From: Bacteroidales bacterium
Lineage (GTDB): Bacteria; Bacteroidota; Bacteroidia; Bacteroidales; UBA932
Reading direction: 5' to 3'
NCBI GenBank assembly: GCA_017626355.1
Contig: JAGAIY010000023.1
Coordinates: 51,386 to 115,385 of the forward strand
DNA length: 64,000 nucleotides
Shown: piece by piece, positions 54,742 to 64,000 of the stretch
Numbering within the stretch: the first letter of the stretch is position 1
How the letters are laid out: the number at the start of each line of letters is the position of its first letter
Notes under the pieces: generated by a model
Seen by the model: the letters and a program-made list of their open reading frames with translations, nothing else
What the model was told of the DNA's origin: nothing
Databases searched by the model: none
Made by a program: the position numbers and the translations under genes

Positions 54742-55662
54742 CTAAGAATTGCGGTACTCGCTAGGAGTCATTCCTGTGCGTGCCTTGAAGAATTTATAGA
54801 AAACCGACTGGTTAGGGAAATTGAGCTTGTAGACGATTTCCTTGATGGTGCAGTTGGAATACTTGAGCATGTTCTTGGCCTCGAGTATCACATACGAATC
54901 TATCCAGTCAGGAGCCGAACGGCCTGTCGCATTCTTGATAAGCTTGGAAAGGTATTTCGGCGTAAGACACAGCTTGTCGGCATAGAAGCCCACATTTCGG
55001 TGCTGGCCGTGATATCTGGCCACAAGATTGATGAACTGCTCGAACAGAAGCCTGCTCCTGGTCGTGGAAGCATCCGTCTCAGCCGACCTGGACCTTCTGC
55101 CCAGCACGTCTGCGAAGACATACAGCATGGAAGTCCACAGGCTCTGGACACTTTCCTTCTTGTACACAAGGTCTGACTTCACCACGGCGTCCATCATCTG
55201 GATATACCTGACCATGAGGGAAGTCTCCTGGTCCGACAGTTTCACGCTCGGATTGTCAAGGAGAGTCAGCGCATTTGAGAACATCTTGTTCACATCCACC
55301 TTCTGACTGGACGCGAAATCCTTGGACATCGCGATACAGACATAGTGCAGTTCGTCGTCCTCACCCACTATCTCATTGAGCTTGAATATATTGCCCGGCA
55401 CACAGATGAAGAGATCGTTCTCTTCGAGAATATAATCATTCAGATTGATGGAAACACTCAGCCGTCCCTTCAGACACCACACCAGCAGGATTCCGTCAAA
55501 CCTGAACGGGTAGTTCAGCTGACGTTCCTTGCGGCGGAACTTCATGTTCACTATACAGAAATCGTTGTCTATGCTTATGTGCTCGGAATCCTTGAATGCA
55601 TCTCTCAGATGAGAGATGCCGACATTACTTAAATAATGGCTGTTCATTGTTTTTTGGTTCAA
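54742..55662 (-). CDS. AraC family transcriptional regulator
   Basis: This 306-aa protein has an N-terminal cupin-like sensing part (LLVWCLKGRLSVSINLNDYILEENDLFICVPGNIF). The C-terminal AraC domain has two helix-turn-helix units (VGFYADKLCLTPKYLSKLIKNATG and TIKEIVYKLNFPNQSVFYKFFK) and ends FKARTGMTPSEYR. It lies 36 nt upstream of the TonB receptor on the same strand and may control it. ATG 55662 is used; Met at codon 6 is an alternative start. Confidence 0.92.
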   Translation of the reverse strand: MNQKTMNSHYLSNVGISHLRDAFKDSEHISIDNDFCIVNMKFRRKERQLNYPFRFDGILLVWCLKGRLSVSINLNDYILEENDLFICVPGNIFKLNEIVGEDDELHYVCIAMSKDFASSQKVDVNKMFSNALTLLDNPSVKLSDQETSLMVRYIQMMDAVVKSDLVYKKESVQSLWTSMLYVFADVLGRRSRSAETDASTTRSRLLFEQFINLVARYHGQHRNVGFYADKLCLTPKYLSKLIKNATGRSAPDWIDSYVILEAKNMLKYSNCTIKEIVYKLNFPNQSVFYKFFKARTGMTPSEYRNS

Positions 55663-55681
55663 TCTTATTCTATCAATAAGC

Positions 55682-55689
55682 CAAATTTA
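55682..55689 (-). promoter_or_regulatory. -7 element of the AraC gene
   Basis: The minus strand reads TAAATTTG, 19 nt before the start codon at 55662. The -33 box is not clear. Confidence 0.4.
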
Positions 55690-55783
55690 TATACAAAAAC
55701 CAATCCATTCACTTTAATAGGAACAAAGAATCGACCTTTTGACAAATACTACAGTCGAAACCGAAACTTCCTGAAGAAGATAT

Positions 55784-55811
55784 TTTAAAAGGGAGCCGTA
55801 AGACTCCCTTT
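55784..55811 (-). terminator. Terminator of the acyl-CoA ligase gene
   Basis: AAAGGGAG pairs with CTCCCTTT around an 8-nt loop; on the minus strand TTTTAAAATA follows. It lies 23 nt after the ligase stop. Confidence 0.8.
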
Positions 55812-55833
55812 CACATTTTTCAGACGCAGATCC

Positions 55834-57744
55834 CTAAAGCGACGCAAGATTCATTTCGTTCACCACATTCTTGCCCTCAGGGGTATAGGCGAAGTCCATA
55901 TGAGCCTTGTATGCTTCCTCGACACGGCCACGGACAACCTTCATCGAGCTGTTGAGGAAATGATTCTGCTCAGTCCATGGATCAGGAAGCACACAGATTG
56001 CAGCCGGGAGCCATCTTTCAGGGAACTCGCCATAGAGGCGTCCGCCCTTGCGGTACATGTTGACCTCCTCCTGGATCTTCTCGAGCATCTTGACCTTAGC
56101 CTCCTTGGTGGATGGATCCATGCCGAGCTCCTTCACATACGCCTTGAGAGCCTCCTTGTTAGGAGTTACGAGAGCGATGGTGTAAGGGTTCTGGCTGTTA
56201 TGCATGAGCGCACCGTCGATGTACTTGGAATTCTCGACAAGATTCTCTTCGATTCCCTCCGGAGAATATTTCTCGCCGTCAGCTGCGATAAGAAGCGACT
56301 TGAAACGTCCCACGACATAAAGCATCTCCTCATCACGCATGTAACCCATGTCTCCTGTATGAAGCCAGCCGTCAACGATGGTGTTCGCGGTGGACTTAGG
56401 GTTCTTCCAGTATCCGGCCATGACGTTCTCGCCCTTGATGCAGATCTCGCCCTTCACACCGAACGGCTGCTCGACGCCATCGGCATCAAGAATCTTGATC
56501 TCCATAGGCTGCACGACCTTTCCTGATGAACCGAAGATATGTTTTGCAGGAGAGTTTGCTGAAATGATAGGGGTCGCCTCAGAAAGTCCATAACCCTGAT
56601 ACATAGGGATTCCGATTGCGTAGTAATATCTCTGGAGATCGATGTCCAGGAGAGCGCCGCCGCCGACGAAGAACTTCATCTGACCGCCGAGGCCTTCACG
56701 CACCTTCTTGAAGATGATCTTGTCGAAGAGCAGCATAAGAGGCTTGCGGAAGATGTCCACGAACTCTGTGCCCTTGTTGTAGCCTTCCTTGTTGTAGGCG
56801 ATCGCATTCTTCAGAGCGAAATTGTAGAGCTTCTCCACTGTCGGGCCGCTCTTCTTTATCGTTGCCTCGATGTTCTTCTTGAAGCTCTTTGCGAGAGTAG
56901 GAACGGAAAGCATCACATTCGGCTTGAATTCCTTGATGCTTGAAGGAATGTTCCTGAGGGCTTCCTTGCCGGTCTTACCTGACGGAACAGTACCGAACGA
57001 GGCTCCGTAGGACATCATCGTATAGAAGCCTGCTACATGGGCGAAGCAGTGGTCCAGAGGCAGGATGATGAGCATCCTGTCTTCAGGTGTCACACCGATT
57101 ACGGAGTGAGCCTGCTCGACATTGGCAGTATAGTTCCTGTGTGTCAGAAGGATACCCTTAGGGTCGGCTGTGGTGCCGGAGGTGTAGCTGATATTCGCAT
57201 AATCATCCGGGCCTATCGACCTGTATCTCTGTACGAACATCTCCTCATTCTCCGCAAGGAACTTGTCGCCCATCTCGATTATCTCGCTGATATAGAGCTC
57301 ATTCTCCTTCTTGTCATCCACTTCGTCAAAGATAATGACCTTCTCTACCATAGGGCATTCAGGAAGGATCTTCCTTATCTTGGGAAGCTGGAACTTTGAA
57401 GTGATTATATACTTTGAATCAGAATGCTTTACTCTGAACACCAGGTCGTTTGATTCTTCAAGCTTTATCGAGAGGGGCACATTGACAGCACCGGCATAAA
57501 GCACACCGAGTTCTCCGATCACCCACATGTCACGTCCCTCGCTGAGGTAGGACACCTTCTCGCCCTTCTGCATTCCGAGTGCCATGAGTCCGGCAGCTAT
57601 ACGCTTTGCCATCTTCAGGGTATCCTCGTAAGAAGTCGGCTCCCACACATTCGTATCAAGATTCTTCTCCCAGAGGAAAGGGTTCTTTGAATACTTGGCA
57701 ACATACTTCTCGACGAAGTCTATGATTGTCAGTCTTTCTGTCAT
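55834..57744 (-). CDS. AMP-binding long-chain acyl-CoA ligase
   Basis: This 636-aa enzyme has the adenylation motif ISYTSGTTADPKGILLTHRN near residue 186, then GGGALLDIDLQRYYYAIGI, GYGLSEATPIIS near 389, GWLHTGDMGYM near 456 and the hinge VVGRFKSLLIAADGEKYSPEGIE. It activates fatty acids with ATP and CoA for lipid synthesis or breakdown. The layout matches FadD15-type ligases of Bacteroidota. It follows a deoxynucleoside kinase by 36 nt and has its own terminator. Confidence 0.92.
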   Translation of the reverse strand: MTERLTIIDFVEKYVAKYSKNPFLWEKNLDTNVWEPTSYEDTLKMAKRIAAGLMALGMQKGEKVSYLSEGRDMWVIGELGVLYAGAVNVPLSIKLEESNDLVFRVKHSDSKYIITSKFQLPKIRKILPECPMVEKVIIFDEVDDKKENELYISEIIEMGDKFLAENEEMFVQRYRSIGPDDYANISYTSGTTADPKGILLTHRNYTANVEQAHSVIGVTPEDRMLIILPLDHCFAHVAGFYTMMSYGASFGTVPSGKTGKEALRNIPSSIKEFKPNVMLSVPTLAKSFKKNIEATIKKSGPTVEKLYNFALKNAIAYNKEGYNKGTEFVDIFRKPLMLLFDKIIFKKVREGLGGQMKFFVGGGALLDIDLQRYYYAIGIPMYQGYGLSEATPIISANSPAKHIFGSSGKVVQPMEIKILDADGVEQPFGVKGEICIKGENVMAGYWKNPKSTANTIVDGWLHTGDMGYMRDEEMLYVVGRFKSLLIAADGEKYSPEGIEENLVENSKYIDGALMHNSQNPYTIALVTPNKEALKAYVKELGMDPSTKEAKVKMLEKIQEEVNMYRKGGRLYGEFPERWLPAAICVLPDPWTEQNHFLNSSMKVVRGRVEEAYKAHMDFAYTPEGKNVVNEMNLASL

Positions 57745-57780
57745 GATGATATTAAGTTTTTTAGGTGTTAGTACTCTTGT

Positions 57781-58407
57781 TTATTCATTGTCTGCGGGAA
57801 AGAGGCCGAAAAGTTCGGCGTCAATCCTGTCAACGACCTCCTGAAAATCTTCAGGACGGTTCTCGAACTTGATCCTGTCGACATCCAGGATAAGCAGTTT
57901 ATGCTTATAATCCTTGATCCATGCCTCATAACGTTCGTTCAGGCCGGTTATATAGTCGATACGGATGCTCTTTTCATATTCACGTCCCCTCTTCTGTATC
58001 TGACCGATGAGATTAGGGATGGAGCTTCTGAGATAGATGAGAAGGTCTGGTGGATTCACCAGAGACATCATAAGGTCGAAGAGGTCGGAATAATTCTCGA
58101 AATCCCTTGTGCTCATGAGACCCATGCCATGAAGGTTAGGGGCGAATATGCGTGCATCCTCGTATATGGTACGGTCCTGTATGATGACGTTTTCATCTTT
58201 TGATATATCGACAACGTCCTTGAAACGCTTGTTCAGGAAGTATATCTGGAGGTTGAATGACCATCTCTCCATATCCTCATAGAAATCAGCAAGATATGGA
58301 TTATAATCAACCGATTCGAACTTAGGTGTCCAGCCATAATGGGCAGCGAGCATCTTCGTAAGCGTCGTCTTTCCGCTGCCTATGTTACCAGCAATTGCTA
58401 TATGCAT
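57781..58407 (-). CDS. Deoxynucleoside kinase
   Basis: This 208-aa enzyme begins MHIAIAGNIGSGKTTLTKML, a P-loop. It has the deoxynucleoside-kinase DRTIYEDARIFAPNL motif near residue 77 and the lid region KRGREYEKSIRIDYITGLNERYEAW. It phosphorylates salvaged deoxynucleosides; deoxyadenosine or deoxyguanosine are common substrates in this family. It is divergent from the MBL hydrolase gene. Confidence 0.93.
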   Translation of the reverse strand: MHIAIAGNIGSGKTTLTKMLAAHYGWTPKFESVDYNPYLADFYEDMERWSFNLQIYFLNKRFKDVVDISKDENVIIQDRTIYEDARIFAPNLHGMGLMSTRDFENYSDLFDLMMSLVNPPDLLIYLRSSIPNLIGQIQKRGREYEKSIRIDYITGLNERYEAWIKDYKHKLLILDVDRIKFENRPEDFQEVVDRIDAELFGLFPADNE

Positions 58408-58450
58408 AATTATTTACGTTTTAGTTCCGCAGTTTCTCTCCAATATTCAG

Positions 58451-58458
58451 CAAAATTA
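58451..58458 (-). promoter_or_regulatory. -7 element of the deoxynucleoside kinase gene
   Basis: The minus strand reads TAATTTTG, 43 nt before the start codon. No clear -33 box. Confidence 0.4.
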
Positions 58459-58471
58459 ACAAACCTTTTCT

Positions 58472-58479
58472 TATTTTTG
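58472..58479 (+). promoter_or_regulatory. -7 element of the MBL-uvrA-kinase operon
   Basis: TATTTTTG matches TAnnTTTG, 21 nt before the ATG at 58501. The -33 box is weak. Confidence 0.4.
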
Positions 58480-58500
58480 TATGTTTTAAAGAAAATTTGA

Positions 58501-59172
58501 ATGATAAAGATAGAACATTTCACATTCAATGCCTTCCAGACACGTTGCACAGTGATCTGGGATGAGGCCGGAAACTGTATCATCGCCGACCCGGGTGCAG
58601 CCGGAGAAAGCGAGAGGACAAGCCTTGCTTCGTTCATCGGTTCGCATGGGCTCACCCCTTCATGCATCCTGCTGACACACTGCCATTTCGACCATATCTA
58701 CGGGGTATCGGACCTTGTCCGTACATATGGGATTCCGGTATATATGCACAAAGACGAAGCCTTCACCCTCGAAAAGACCAACCCGTACGTGTGCGGAGCC
58801 TTCGGTCTGCCTCTTCCGGACATCTCGTTCACGGATGCTGCACGATATGTCAAGGACGGGGACATCATCGAGGCAGGCGCCATGAAGTTCGAGGTTCTTG
58901 AAACCCCCGGCCATACGACGGGAGGAGTCTGCTATCTTGAAAGGAAGGAGAAGGTCCTTCTAAGCGGAGACACGATTTTTGCAGGAGCAATCGGCCGCAC
59001 CGACCATCCGGGAGGCGACTACGACACCATAATGAAGAGCATATTCGGAAAGCTGATGAGCCTCGACGGAGACATCACGGTGATTCCGGGCCACGGACCG
59101 GCAAGCGACATTGCGACAGAACGCATGACCAACCCGTTCCTGCTGCCTTTCAACGAACCATATGAAGAATAA
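58501..59172 (+). CDS. MBL-fold metal-dependent hydrolase (glyoxalase II-like)
   Basis: This 223-aa cytoplasmic enzyme has the metal motif LLTHCHFDHIYG (HxHxDH) near residue 58. Further metal ligands lie in TPGHTTGGVCY near 138, LSGDTIFAGAIGRTD near 158 and VIPGHGPAS near 198. This is the standard short thioester-hydrolase or hydroxyacylglutathione-hydrolase-like form. Its end overlaps the uvrA start by 11 nt. Confidence 0.92.
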   Translation: MIKIEHFTFNAFQTRCTVIWDEAGNCIIADPGAAGESERTSLASFIGSHGLTPSCILLTHCHFDHIYGVSDLVRTYGIPVYMHKDEAFTLEKTNPYVCGAFGLPLPDISFTDAARYVKDGDIIEAGAMKFEVLETPGHTTGGVCYLERKEKVLLSGDTIFAGAIGRTDHPGGDYDTIMKSIFGKLMSLDGDITVIPGHGPASDIATERMTNPFLLPFNEPYEE

Positions 59173-61966
59173 GGGATACATAGAGATTCAGGGAGCCAAG
59201 GCCCACAACCTGAAAGGGGCGAGCCTTTCGATTCCGCGCGGCAAGTTCGTGGTAGTCACGGGACTGAGCGGAAGCGGAAAGTCATCACTTGCGTTCGACA
59301 CGATATATGCAGAAGGACAGAGGAGGTATATGGATACCCTCTCCACCTATGCAAAGCATTTCATGGGCATATTGGAAAAGCCTGATGTAGAATCCATTAC
59401 AGGACTGAGTCCTATCATCGCCATAGAACAGAAGACAACGGGAAACAACCCGCGTTCCACTGTGGGCACGATCACCGAGATCTACGATTTCCTTCGTCTG
59501 CTCTACGCCAAGGCATCCAAGGCCTATTCTCCGGAAACCGGAGCCGAGATGGTCAGATACAGCGACGAGCAGATCGTGTCCCTGATAATGGAGAGCTACA
59601 AGGACCGCAAGTGCTACCTGATGGCACCGCTTGTGCGCGGACGAAAGGGACATTACAAGGAACTTCTCGAACAGCTGCGCAAACGCGGATACACCCAGGT
59701 CAGGATAGACGGCAAGCTGCATGAACTCAATGAAGTGACGGCACTTGACAGGTACAAGGCCCATTTCATCGAACTCATCGTGGACCGTCTGAAGCCGTCG
59801 GCCAAGGACGAAAAGAGAATCAAGGACTCCGTAATGTCCGCCCTCAATTTCGGAAAGGGTTCGATTGCCGTAATGGACATGGAGACTGAGGATGTCCGCC
59901 ATTATTCGAAGCATCTGGTATGCCCAGACACCGGAATATCCCTTGCCGAACCGGCTCCCCATTCGTTCTCCTTCAATTCACCTCAGGGATACTGCCCTCA
60001 CTGCAAAGGTCTGGGTATAATCGTGGACGTGAACATAGACACCATCATCCCTGACCGCAGCATATCGATCGCCGACGGAGGCATCGTGCCTCTGGGCAAG
60101 ATACGCGAGACAAAGAAATTCGACATAATACGCTCTATAGCACGTAAATACAACTTTTCACTCTACGATCCTATAGAGGAACTTCCTGACGAAGTCATAT
60201 CACTGATAGTCTTCGGTTCCGACGAACTGTTCAGAGTAGGCGAAGGCAGCTCTTCCGAAATGGTTTCGTTTCCGGGCATCACTTCGGACATACACGAGAA
60301 GATAGTATGCCCTGTCTGCAACGGCACGCGCCTGAACAGAGAGACCACCTACTTCAAGATAGACGGAAAGACTATATCCGAAGTCGCAGCGATGGAAATA
60401 AGCCAGCTTCAGCAGTGGTTCGGCACACTCGACGACGTGTTCGGCAAAAGGGAAAGCACAATCGCACACGACATACTCAAGGAGCTCAAGGACAGGGTCT
60501 CGTTCCTTATGGACGTAGGACTCGACTATCTGTCGCTCGACAGGGCGACGGCTTCATTGTCAGGAGGAGAGAGCCAGCGAATCAGGCTTGCCACTCAGAT
60601 AGGCTCCAAGCTCGTCAATGTGCTCTACATCCTCGACGAACCGAGCATCGGACTTCACCAGAGGGACAACAGGAAACTGATCGCCTCCTTGAAGAAGCTT
60701 CGCGACGAAGGCAATTCGGTCATGGTGGTGGAGCACGATGCAGAGACCATGATGGCGGCGGACTGGCTGATTGACGTCGGCCCGGGAGCCGGAGAGGAAG
60801 GCGGACGCATATGCCTGTCGGCACCTTTGCAGGAACTGGTTCCGAACCTTGAGGGCCCTGAAGCTGACGAAGAAGACAAAAGCAGGATGATAGCAGGAGA
60901 ATCGACCACCCTTGACTATCTGCTGGGCAGGAAGTCGATAGAGATTCCGGCACAGCGGCGCGAAGGAAACGGCCTGACGCTCGGAATCAGAGGAGCGAGA
61001 GGCAACAACCTCAAGGATGTGGATGTGGATTTTCCTCTGGGAATGTTCATAGGCATCAGCGGAGTCAGCGGAAGCGGCAAGTCGTCGCTGATAAACGAGA
61101 CCCTCATGCCGGTGCTCAAGAACAGGTTCTACAACGCCAAGATGCAGCCTCTCCCCCATGACGAGGTGACAGGCATGGACAATATAGACAAGCTCATAGA
61201 GATAGACCAGAGCCCGATAGGACGTACGCCGCGAAGCAATCCTGCGACATTCACAGGAGTCTTCAACGACATCAGAAGCCTGTTCGAGGCGACTCCTGAT
61301 GCGAAGGTACGCGGATTCAAGTCAGGAAGATTCTCGTTCAACGTACCGGGAGGACGATGCGAGGAATGCAAGGGAGCGGGAATCAAGGTCATCGAGATGA
61401 ACTTCCTTCCTTCGGTCAACGTGGTGTGCAACGAATGCAGGGGACGCAGGTACAAGAACGACACGCTTGCGGTGAAATACAAGGGCAAGAACATCAACGA
61501 TGTGCTTGAAATGCCTGTAAGCGAGGCTTATGAGTTCTTCAACAACATCCCTTCCATAGCCCAGAAGCTTAAGGCTATGGTCGATGTCGGTCTGGGTTAC
61601 ATAAAGCTCGGACAGTCGGCTGTGACTCTCTCCGGCGGAGAAAGCCAGAGAATGAAACTCGCGGCAGAACTTGCAAGGAAGGGCACAGGCAACACTCTGT
61701 ATATCCTTGACGAGCCTACTACCGGCCTTCATTTCGACGACATAAAGGTGCTGCTTGAAGTACTCAGACAGCTTGTAGAACAAGGGAATACAGTCATAAT
61801 AATCGAGCACAACCTCGACGTGCTCAAAAGTGTGGACTACATATTCGACATGGGACCGGAAGGTGGAAAGAAAGGAGGCAGGATCGTAGCTCAAGGCACA
61901 CCAGAGGAGCTTGCAGACAATCCGGATTCCGTCACAGGTCCGTTCCTTAAAGAAATATTAAAATAA
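59162..61966 (+). CDS. uvrA: Excinuclease ABC subunit A
   Basis: This 934-aa ATPase has two ABC modules. Walker A sites are GLSGSGKSS near residue 34 and GVSGSGKSS near 635. Signature LSGGESQR occurs near 465 and 820, with zinc-finger cysteines CPHCKGLG and CPVCNGTR in the first half and CEECKGAG and CNECRGR in the second. It recognises DNA damage with UvrB in nucleotide-excision repair. The start overlaps the MBL gene and the stop overlaps the kinase gene by one base (TAATG), so all three are translated together. Confidence 0.97.
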   Translation: MKNKGYIEIQGAKAHNLKGASLSIPRGKFVVVTGLSGSGKSSLAFDTIYAEGQRRYMDTLSTYAKHFMGILEKPDVESITGLSPIIAIEQKTTGNNPRSTVGTITEIYDFLRLLYAKASKAYSPETGAEMVRYSDEQIVSLIMESYKDRKCYLMAPLVRGRKGHYKELLEQLRKRGYTQVRIDGKLHELNEVTALDRYKAHFIELIVDRLKPSAKDEKRIKDSVMSALNFGKGSIAVMDMETEDVRHYSKHLVCPDTGISLAEPAPHSFSFNSPQGYCPHCKGLGIIVDVNIDTIIPDRSISIADGGIVPLGKIRETKKFDIIRSIARKYNFSLYDPIEELPDEVISLIVFGSDELFRVGEGSSSEMVSFPGITSDIHEKIVCPVCNGTRLNRETTYFKIDGKTISEVAAMEISQLQQWFGTLDDVFGKRESTIAHDILKELKDRVSFLMDVGLDYLSLDRATASLSGGESQRIRLATQIGSKLVNVLYILDEPSIGLHQRDNRKLIASLKKLRDEGNSVMVVEHDAETMMAADWLIDVGPGAGEEGGRICLSAPLQELVPNLEGPEADEEDKSRMIAGESTTLDYLLGRKSIEIPAQRREGNGLTLGIRGARGNNLKDVDVDFPLGMFIGISGVSGSGKSSLINETLMPVLKNRFYNAKMQPLPHDEVTGMDNIDKLIEIDQSPIGRTPRSNPATFTGVFNDIRSLFEATPDAKVRGFKSGRFSFNVPGGRCEECKGAGIKVIEMNFLPSVNVVCNECRGRRYKNDTLAVKYKGKNINDVLEMPVSEAYEFFNNIPSIAQKLKAMVDVGLGYIKLGQSAVTLSGGESQRMKLAAELARKGTGNTLYILDEPTTGLHFDDIKVLLEVLRQLVEQGNTVIIIEHNLDVLKSVDYIFDMGPEGGKKGGRIVAQGTPEELADNPDSVTGPFLKEILK

Positions 61967-63660
61967 TGAACATGGAAGACATCAGAATCTTTTGCGAAAA
62001 CGATAAAGACTATCACAAGGTGCAGCCGGGCTGCAGCCTGAATGAACTGGCTGGGCTTGCATGTCCCGGAGGCAGGATCATAGCAGCCATCGTTGACAAC
62101 CAGCTCAAAGGTCTCGATTTCAAGATCCTGCAGCAGCACAGCATCCGCTTCATAACTTACGACCACCCTGACGGAAGACGTACATACATACGTTCCCTCT
62201 GCTTTGTGCTCCAGAATGCCGTCAACGAAATGTTCCCCGACAAGATTCTTGCAGTGGACTATTCTCTTCCAAGCGGACTCTACTGTGAAATAAGGGAGAA
62301 GGACTGCCTTGAAGACGGAAGGCCGAACATATATTTCATCACGGATGAAGAAATCGAGGCTCTGAAGGCCAGAATGATGGAGACAATTGCAAAAGATCTC
62401 CCGTTCAAAAGGGTAAAGATGACCTTCGAAGAAGCCTCCAAGCTCTACACGGCGAAACATCAGACGGAAAAGGTGAATCTGATGCATTCAGTCGGAAGAT
62501 TCACATACAGCGTCTATTTCCTTGACGGCAAGGCAGATACATTCTACGGTCCGTTGGCTCCGTCCACAGGCTGCCTCACAACATTCGACCTCATGGGATT
62601 CAATTCAGGCTTCTGCCTGCAGTATCCAATGGACGGCTGTCCCGAGAAGGTTCTTCCTATGAAAAGACAGTCCAAGATCGCGACTGCATTGAAGGAGCAT
62701 TCGGACTGGTGCTCGATAATGGGAGTCAAAGGAGCAGGAGCACTCAACAGAACTGTTCTTTCCGGCAACATCAAGGATCTGATCAATCTGTCCGAAGCCC
62801 TTCACGAAAGGAAATATGCCGACATAGCGGACCAGATATACGCCAGAAGAGGTTCTGTAAAGATCGTATTCATAGCAGGCCCGTCAAGCAGCGGAAAGAC
62901 ATCCACATCAAAGAGACTGGCGATACAGTGCCGCATACTCGGCATGAATCCTAAGGTCATCGAGCTTGACAACTATTTCGTTGACAGGGAGCTTACCCCA
63001 CGCGACGCCAACGGAGAATACGACTTCGAAGCCCTCGGAGCGATGGATCTTGACTTCCTCGGACAGCAGCTGAACGACCTTCTGGCAGGAAAAGAAGTGG
63101 AAATACCTAAATTCGATTTCAAGGAAGGACGCAGGGTCTTCAACGGTAACTTCATGCAGCTTCATGACAAGGATATCCTCATAATGGAAGGAATCCACGC
63201 CCTTAACCCGGCCATGATACCGGGAGTGGACAGTTCCAAGGTATTCAGGGTATATGCATCAGCCCTGACTTCACTTTCTCTTGATGAGAACAACAACATC
63301 TCCACATCGGACAACAGAATGCTCCGAAGAATGATCAGAGACAACCGCACGAGAGGTGTGAAACCGGAGGAAACCATCATGAGATGGCAGAGTGTCCGCC
63401 GAGGAGAAAACCGCAACATATTCCCGTTCCAGGAAAATGCAGATGCAGTGTTCAACTCGGCCCATATCTTCGAACTTCCGGTACTTAAATATTATGCAGA
63501 ACCGCTTCTGAGAAGAATCGCACCATCGTCACCGGCATACACCGAAGCTGTGAGGATGCTCAAGTTCCTCTCATACATAATTCCGCTTTCCCCTTCAGAA
63601 ATCGCCGTCATCCCGCCGACATCAATCCTACGCGAATTCATCGACGGCCAGACTCTGTAG
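61966..63660 (+). CDS. Nucleoside (uridine-type) kinase with N-terminal TGS/threonyl-tRNA-synthetase-like region
   Basis: This 564-aa protein joins an N-terminal TGS-like and tRNA-synthetase-editing-like part (CSLNELAGLACPGGRIIAAIVDNQL, then FITYDHPDGRRTYIRSL) to a kinase of the uridine kinase/phosphoribulokinase fold. The P-loop AGPSSSGKTSTSKRL lies near residue 304, and VIELDNYFVDRELTPRD near 335 follows as expected. This fused form is common in Bacteroidota and Firmicutes. The substrate is probably uridine or a related nucleoside. It is coupled to uvrA by a TAATG overlap. Confidence 0.9.
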   Translation: MNMEDIRIFCENDKDYHKVQPGCSLNELAGLACPGGRIIAAIVDNQLKGLDFKILQQHSIRFITYDHPDGRRTYIRSLCFVLQNAVNEMFPDKILAVDYSLPSGLYCEIREKDCLEDGRPNIYFITDEEIEALKARMMETIAKDLPFKRVKMTFEEASKLYTAKHQTEKVNLMHSVGRFTYSVYFLDGKADTFYGPLAPSTGCLTTFDLMGFNSGFCLQYPMDGCPEKVLPMKRQSKIATALKEHSDWCSIMGVKGAGALNRTVLSGNIKDLINLSEALHERKYADIADQIYARRGSVKIVFIAGPSSSGKTSTSKRLAIQCRILGMNPKVIELDNYFVDRELTPRDANGEYDFEALGAMDLDFLGQQLNDLLAGKEVEIPKFDFKEGRRVFNGNFMQLHDKDILIMEGIHALNPAMIPGVDSSKVFRVYASALTSLSLDENNNISTSDNRMLRRMIRDNRTRGVKPEETIMRWQSVRRGENRNIFPFQENADAVFNSAHIFELPVLKYYAEPLLRRIAPSSPAYTEAVRMLKFLSYIIPLSPSEIAVIPPTSILREFIDGQTL

Positions 63661-63697
63661 CCGGCAAGCCAATTCACTGGCAATCAGCGCATTATAC

Positions 63698-63731
63698 ATT
63701 CACGGGTGTACCTTTTGGTACACCCGTGAAT
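63698..63731. repeat. Large palindrome, copy 3
   Basis: Perfect 15-bp stem (ATTCACGGGTGTACC) with a TTTT loop, and a further ATAC/GTAT pairing across one bulged base. It shares ATTCACGGGTGT with copy 2 but has changed the inner bases on both arms together, which keeps pairing. It lies 38 nt after the kinase stop. Confidence 0.9.
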
Positions 63732-63764
63732 CGTATGGCTCAGTATCAGGGGGTTATGGCAACG

Positions 63765-63792
63765 AAAAAGCCCGGCCTGAAAAGGTCGGGCT
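63765..63792 (-). terminator. Terminator of the tRNA transcript
   Basis: On the minus strand AGCCCGACC pairs with GGCCGGGCT around TTTTCA and is followed by TTTT. It lies just after tRNA-Ala. Confidence 0.85.
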
Positions 63793-63797
63793 TGATG

Positions 63798-63871
63798 TGG
63801 AGATAGTCGGAGTCGAACCGACGACCCCCTGCTTGCAAAGCAGGTGCTCTAGCCAACTGAGCTATACCCCC
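63798..63871 (-). tRNA. tRNA-Ala (TGC anticodon)
   Basis: A 74-nt cloverleaf reads on the minus strand with acceptor GGGGGTA/TATCTCC, D-arm AGCTCAGTTGGCTAGAGC, anticodon arm CCTGCTTTGCAAGCAGG and T-arm GTCGGTTCGACTCCGAC. CCA is not encoded. Confidence 0.97.
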
Positions 63872-63889
63872 AGAATTGTTAAGAACTGG

Positions 63890-63963
63890 TAGTCCCGAGC
63901 AGACTTGAACTGCTGACCCCTACATTATCAGTGTAGTGCTCTAACCTACTGAGCTACGGGACT
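63890..63963 (-). tRNA. tRNA-Ile (GAT anticodon)
   Basis: A 74-nt cloverleaf reads on the minus strand with AGTCCCG/CGGGACT acceptor, D-arm AGCTCAGTAGGTTAGAGC, anticodon arm CTACACTGATAATGTAG and T-arm AGCAGTTCAAGTCTGCT. It precedes tRNA-Ala by 18 nt in transcription order. This pair is normally found in rRNA spacers, but no 23S sequence follows here. Confidence 0.97.
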
Positions 63964-64000
63964 GTATATAAAAAAGACTGAATGATATATTGTACTAGAC

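Noticed and set aside
63798-63963. Part of an rRNA operon inside the window
   Set aside because: No 16S, 23S or 5S sequence is visible; a terminator and a kinase gene follow the tRNAs.

Overview
The window comes from a Bacteroidota chromosome, most likely order Bacteroidales. The evidence is four SusC/SusD pairs, promoters of the TTTG-N18..20-TAnnTTTG type, many Bacteroidota-style lipoprotein signals, and two subtilases ending in type A sorting domains of the type IX secretion system (T9SS). T9SS cargo fits Rikenellaceae-like or related T9SS-bearing families better than gut Bacteroides, but the sequence alone does not fix the genus.

Layout. (a) 1-2.5 kb: an AT-rich edge with a truncated Fic gene, a divergent AbiH-type phage-defence gene and a tyrosine-recombinase remnant. 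(b) 2.6-24.2 kb: two mirror-image operons diverging from a small cassette. Each runs SusC, SusD, surface lipoprotein(s), secreted S8 protease with a T9SS tail, PorV/PorQ-like barrel. The cassette (13,923-14,805) is bounded by perfect 23-bp inverted repeats. It holds a serine DNA invertase and one outward promoter that now faces the right operon. This looks like a Hin-type switch rebuilt as a two-way selector between two protease/importer systems, and it is the main discovery candidate. (c) 24.3-27.0 kb: a C10 cysteine protease and a serpin, bracketed by two near-identical large palindromes. (d) 27.2-31.6 kb: a third SusCD pair without a protease. (e) 31.6-42.3 kb: a fourth SusCD operon with a large lipoprotein, a lipid-anchored S8 protease, a lipocalin-like lipoprotein and a YhhN membrane protein. 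(f) 42.3-63.7 kb: mostly ordinary chromosome: META lipoprotein, YkvA, RNase R, NhaA, two TonB receptors, ROK kinase with sugar permease, AraC regulator, acyl-CoA ligase, deoxynucleoside kinase, MBL hydrolase, UvrA and a nucleoside kinase. (g) 63.8-64.0 kb: tRNA-Ile(GAT) and tRNA-Ala(TGC) on the minus strand.

Taken together, region (b)-(e) is a protein/peptide foraging locus. Surface or secreted proteases would cut protein and SusCD pairs would bind and import the products. PorV-like barrels may escort the T9SS cargo, and the serpin may guard against the cell's own or rival proteases. The substrates are inferred from gene neighbourhood and are not shown by the sequence.
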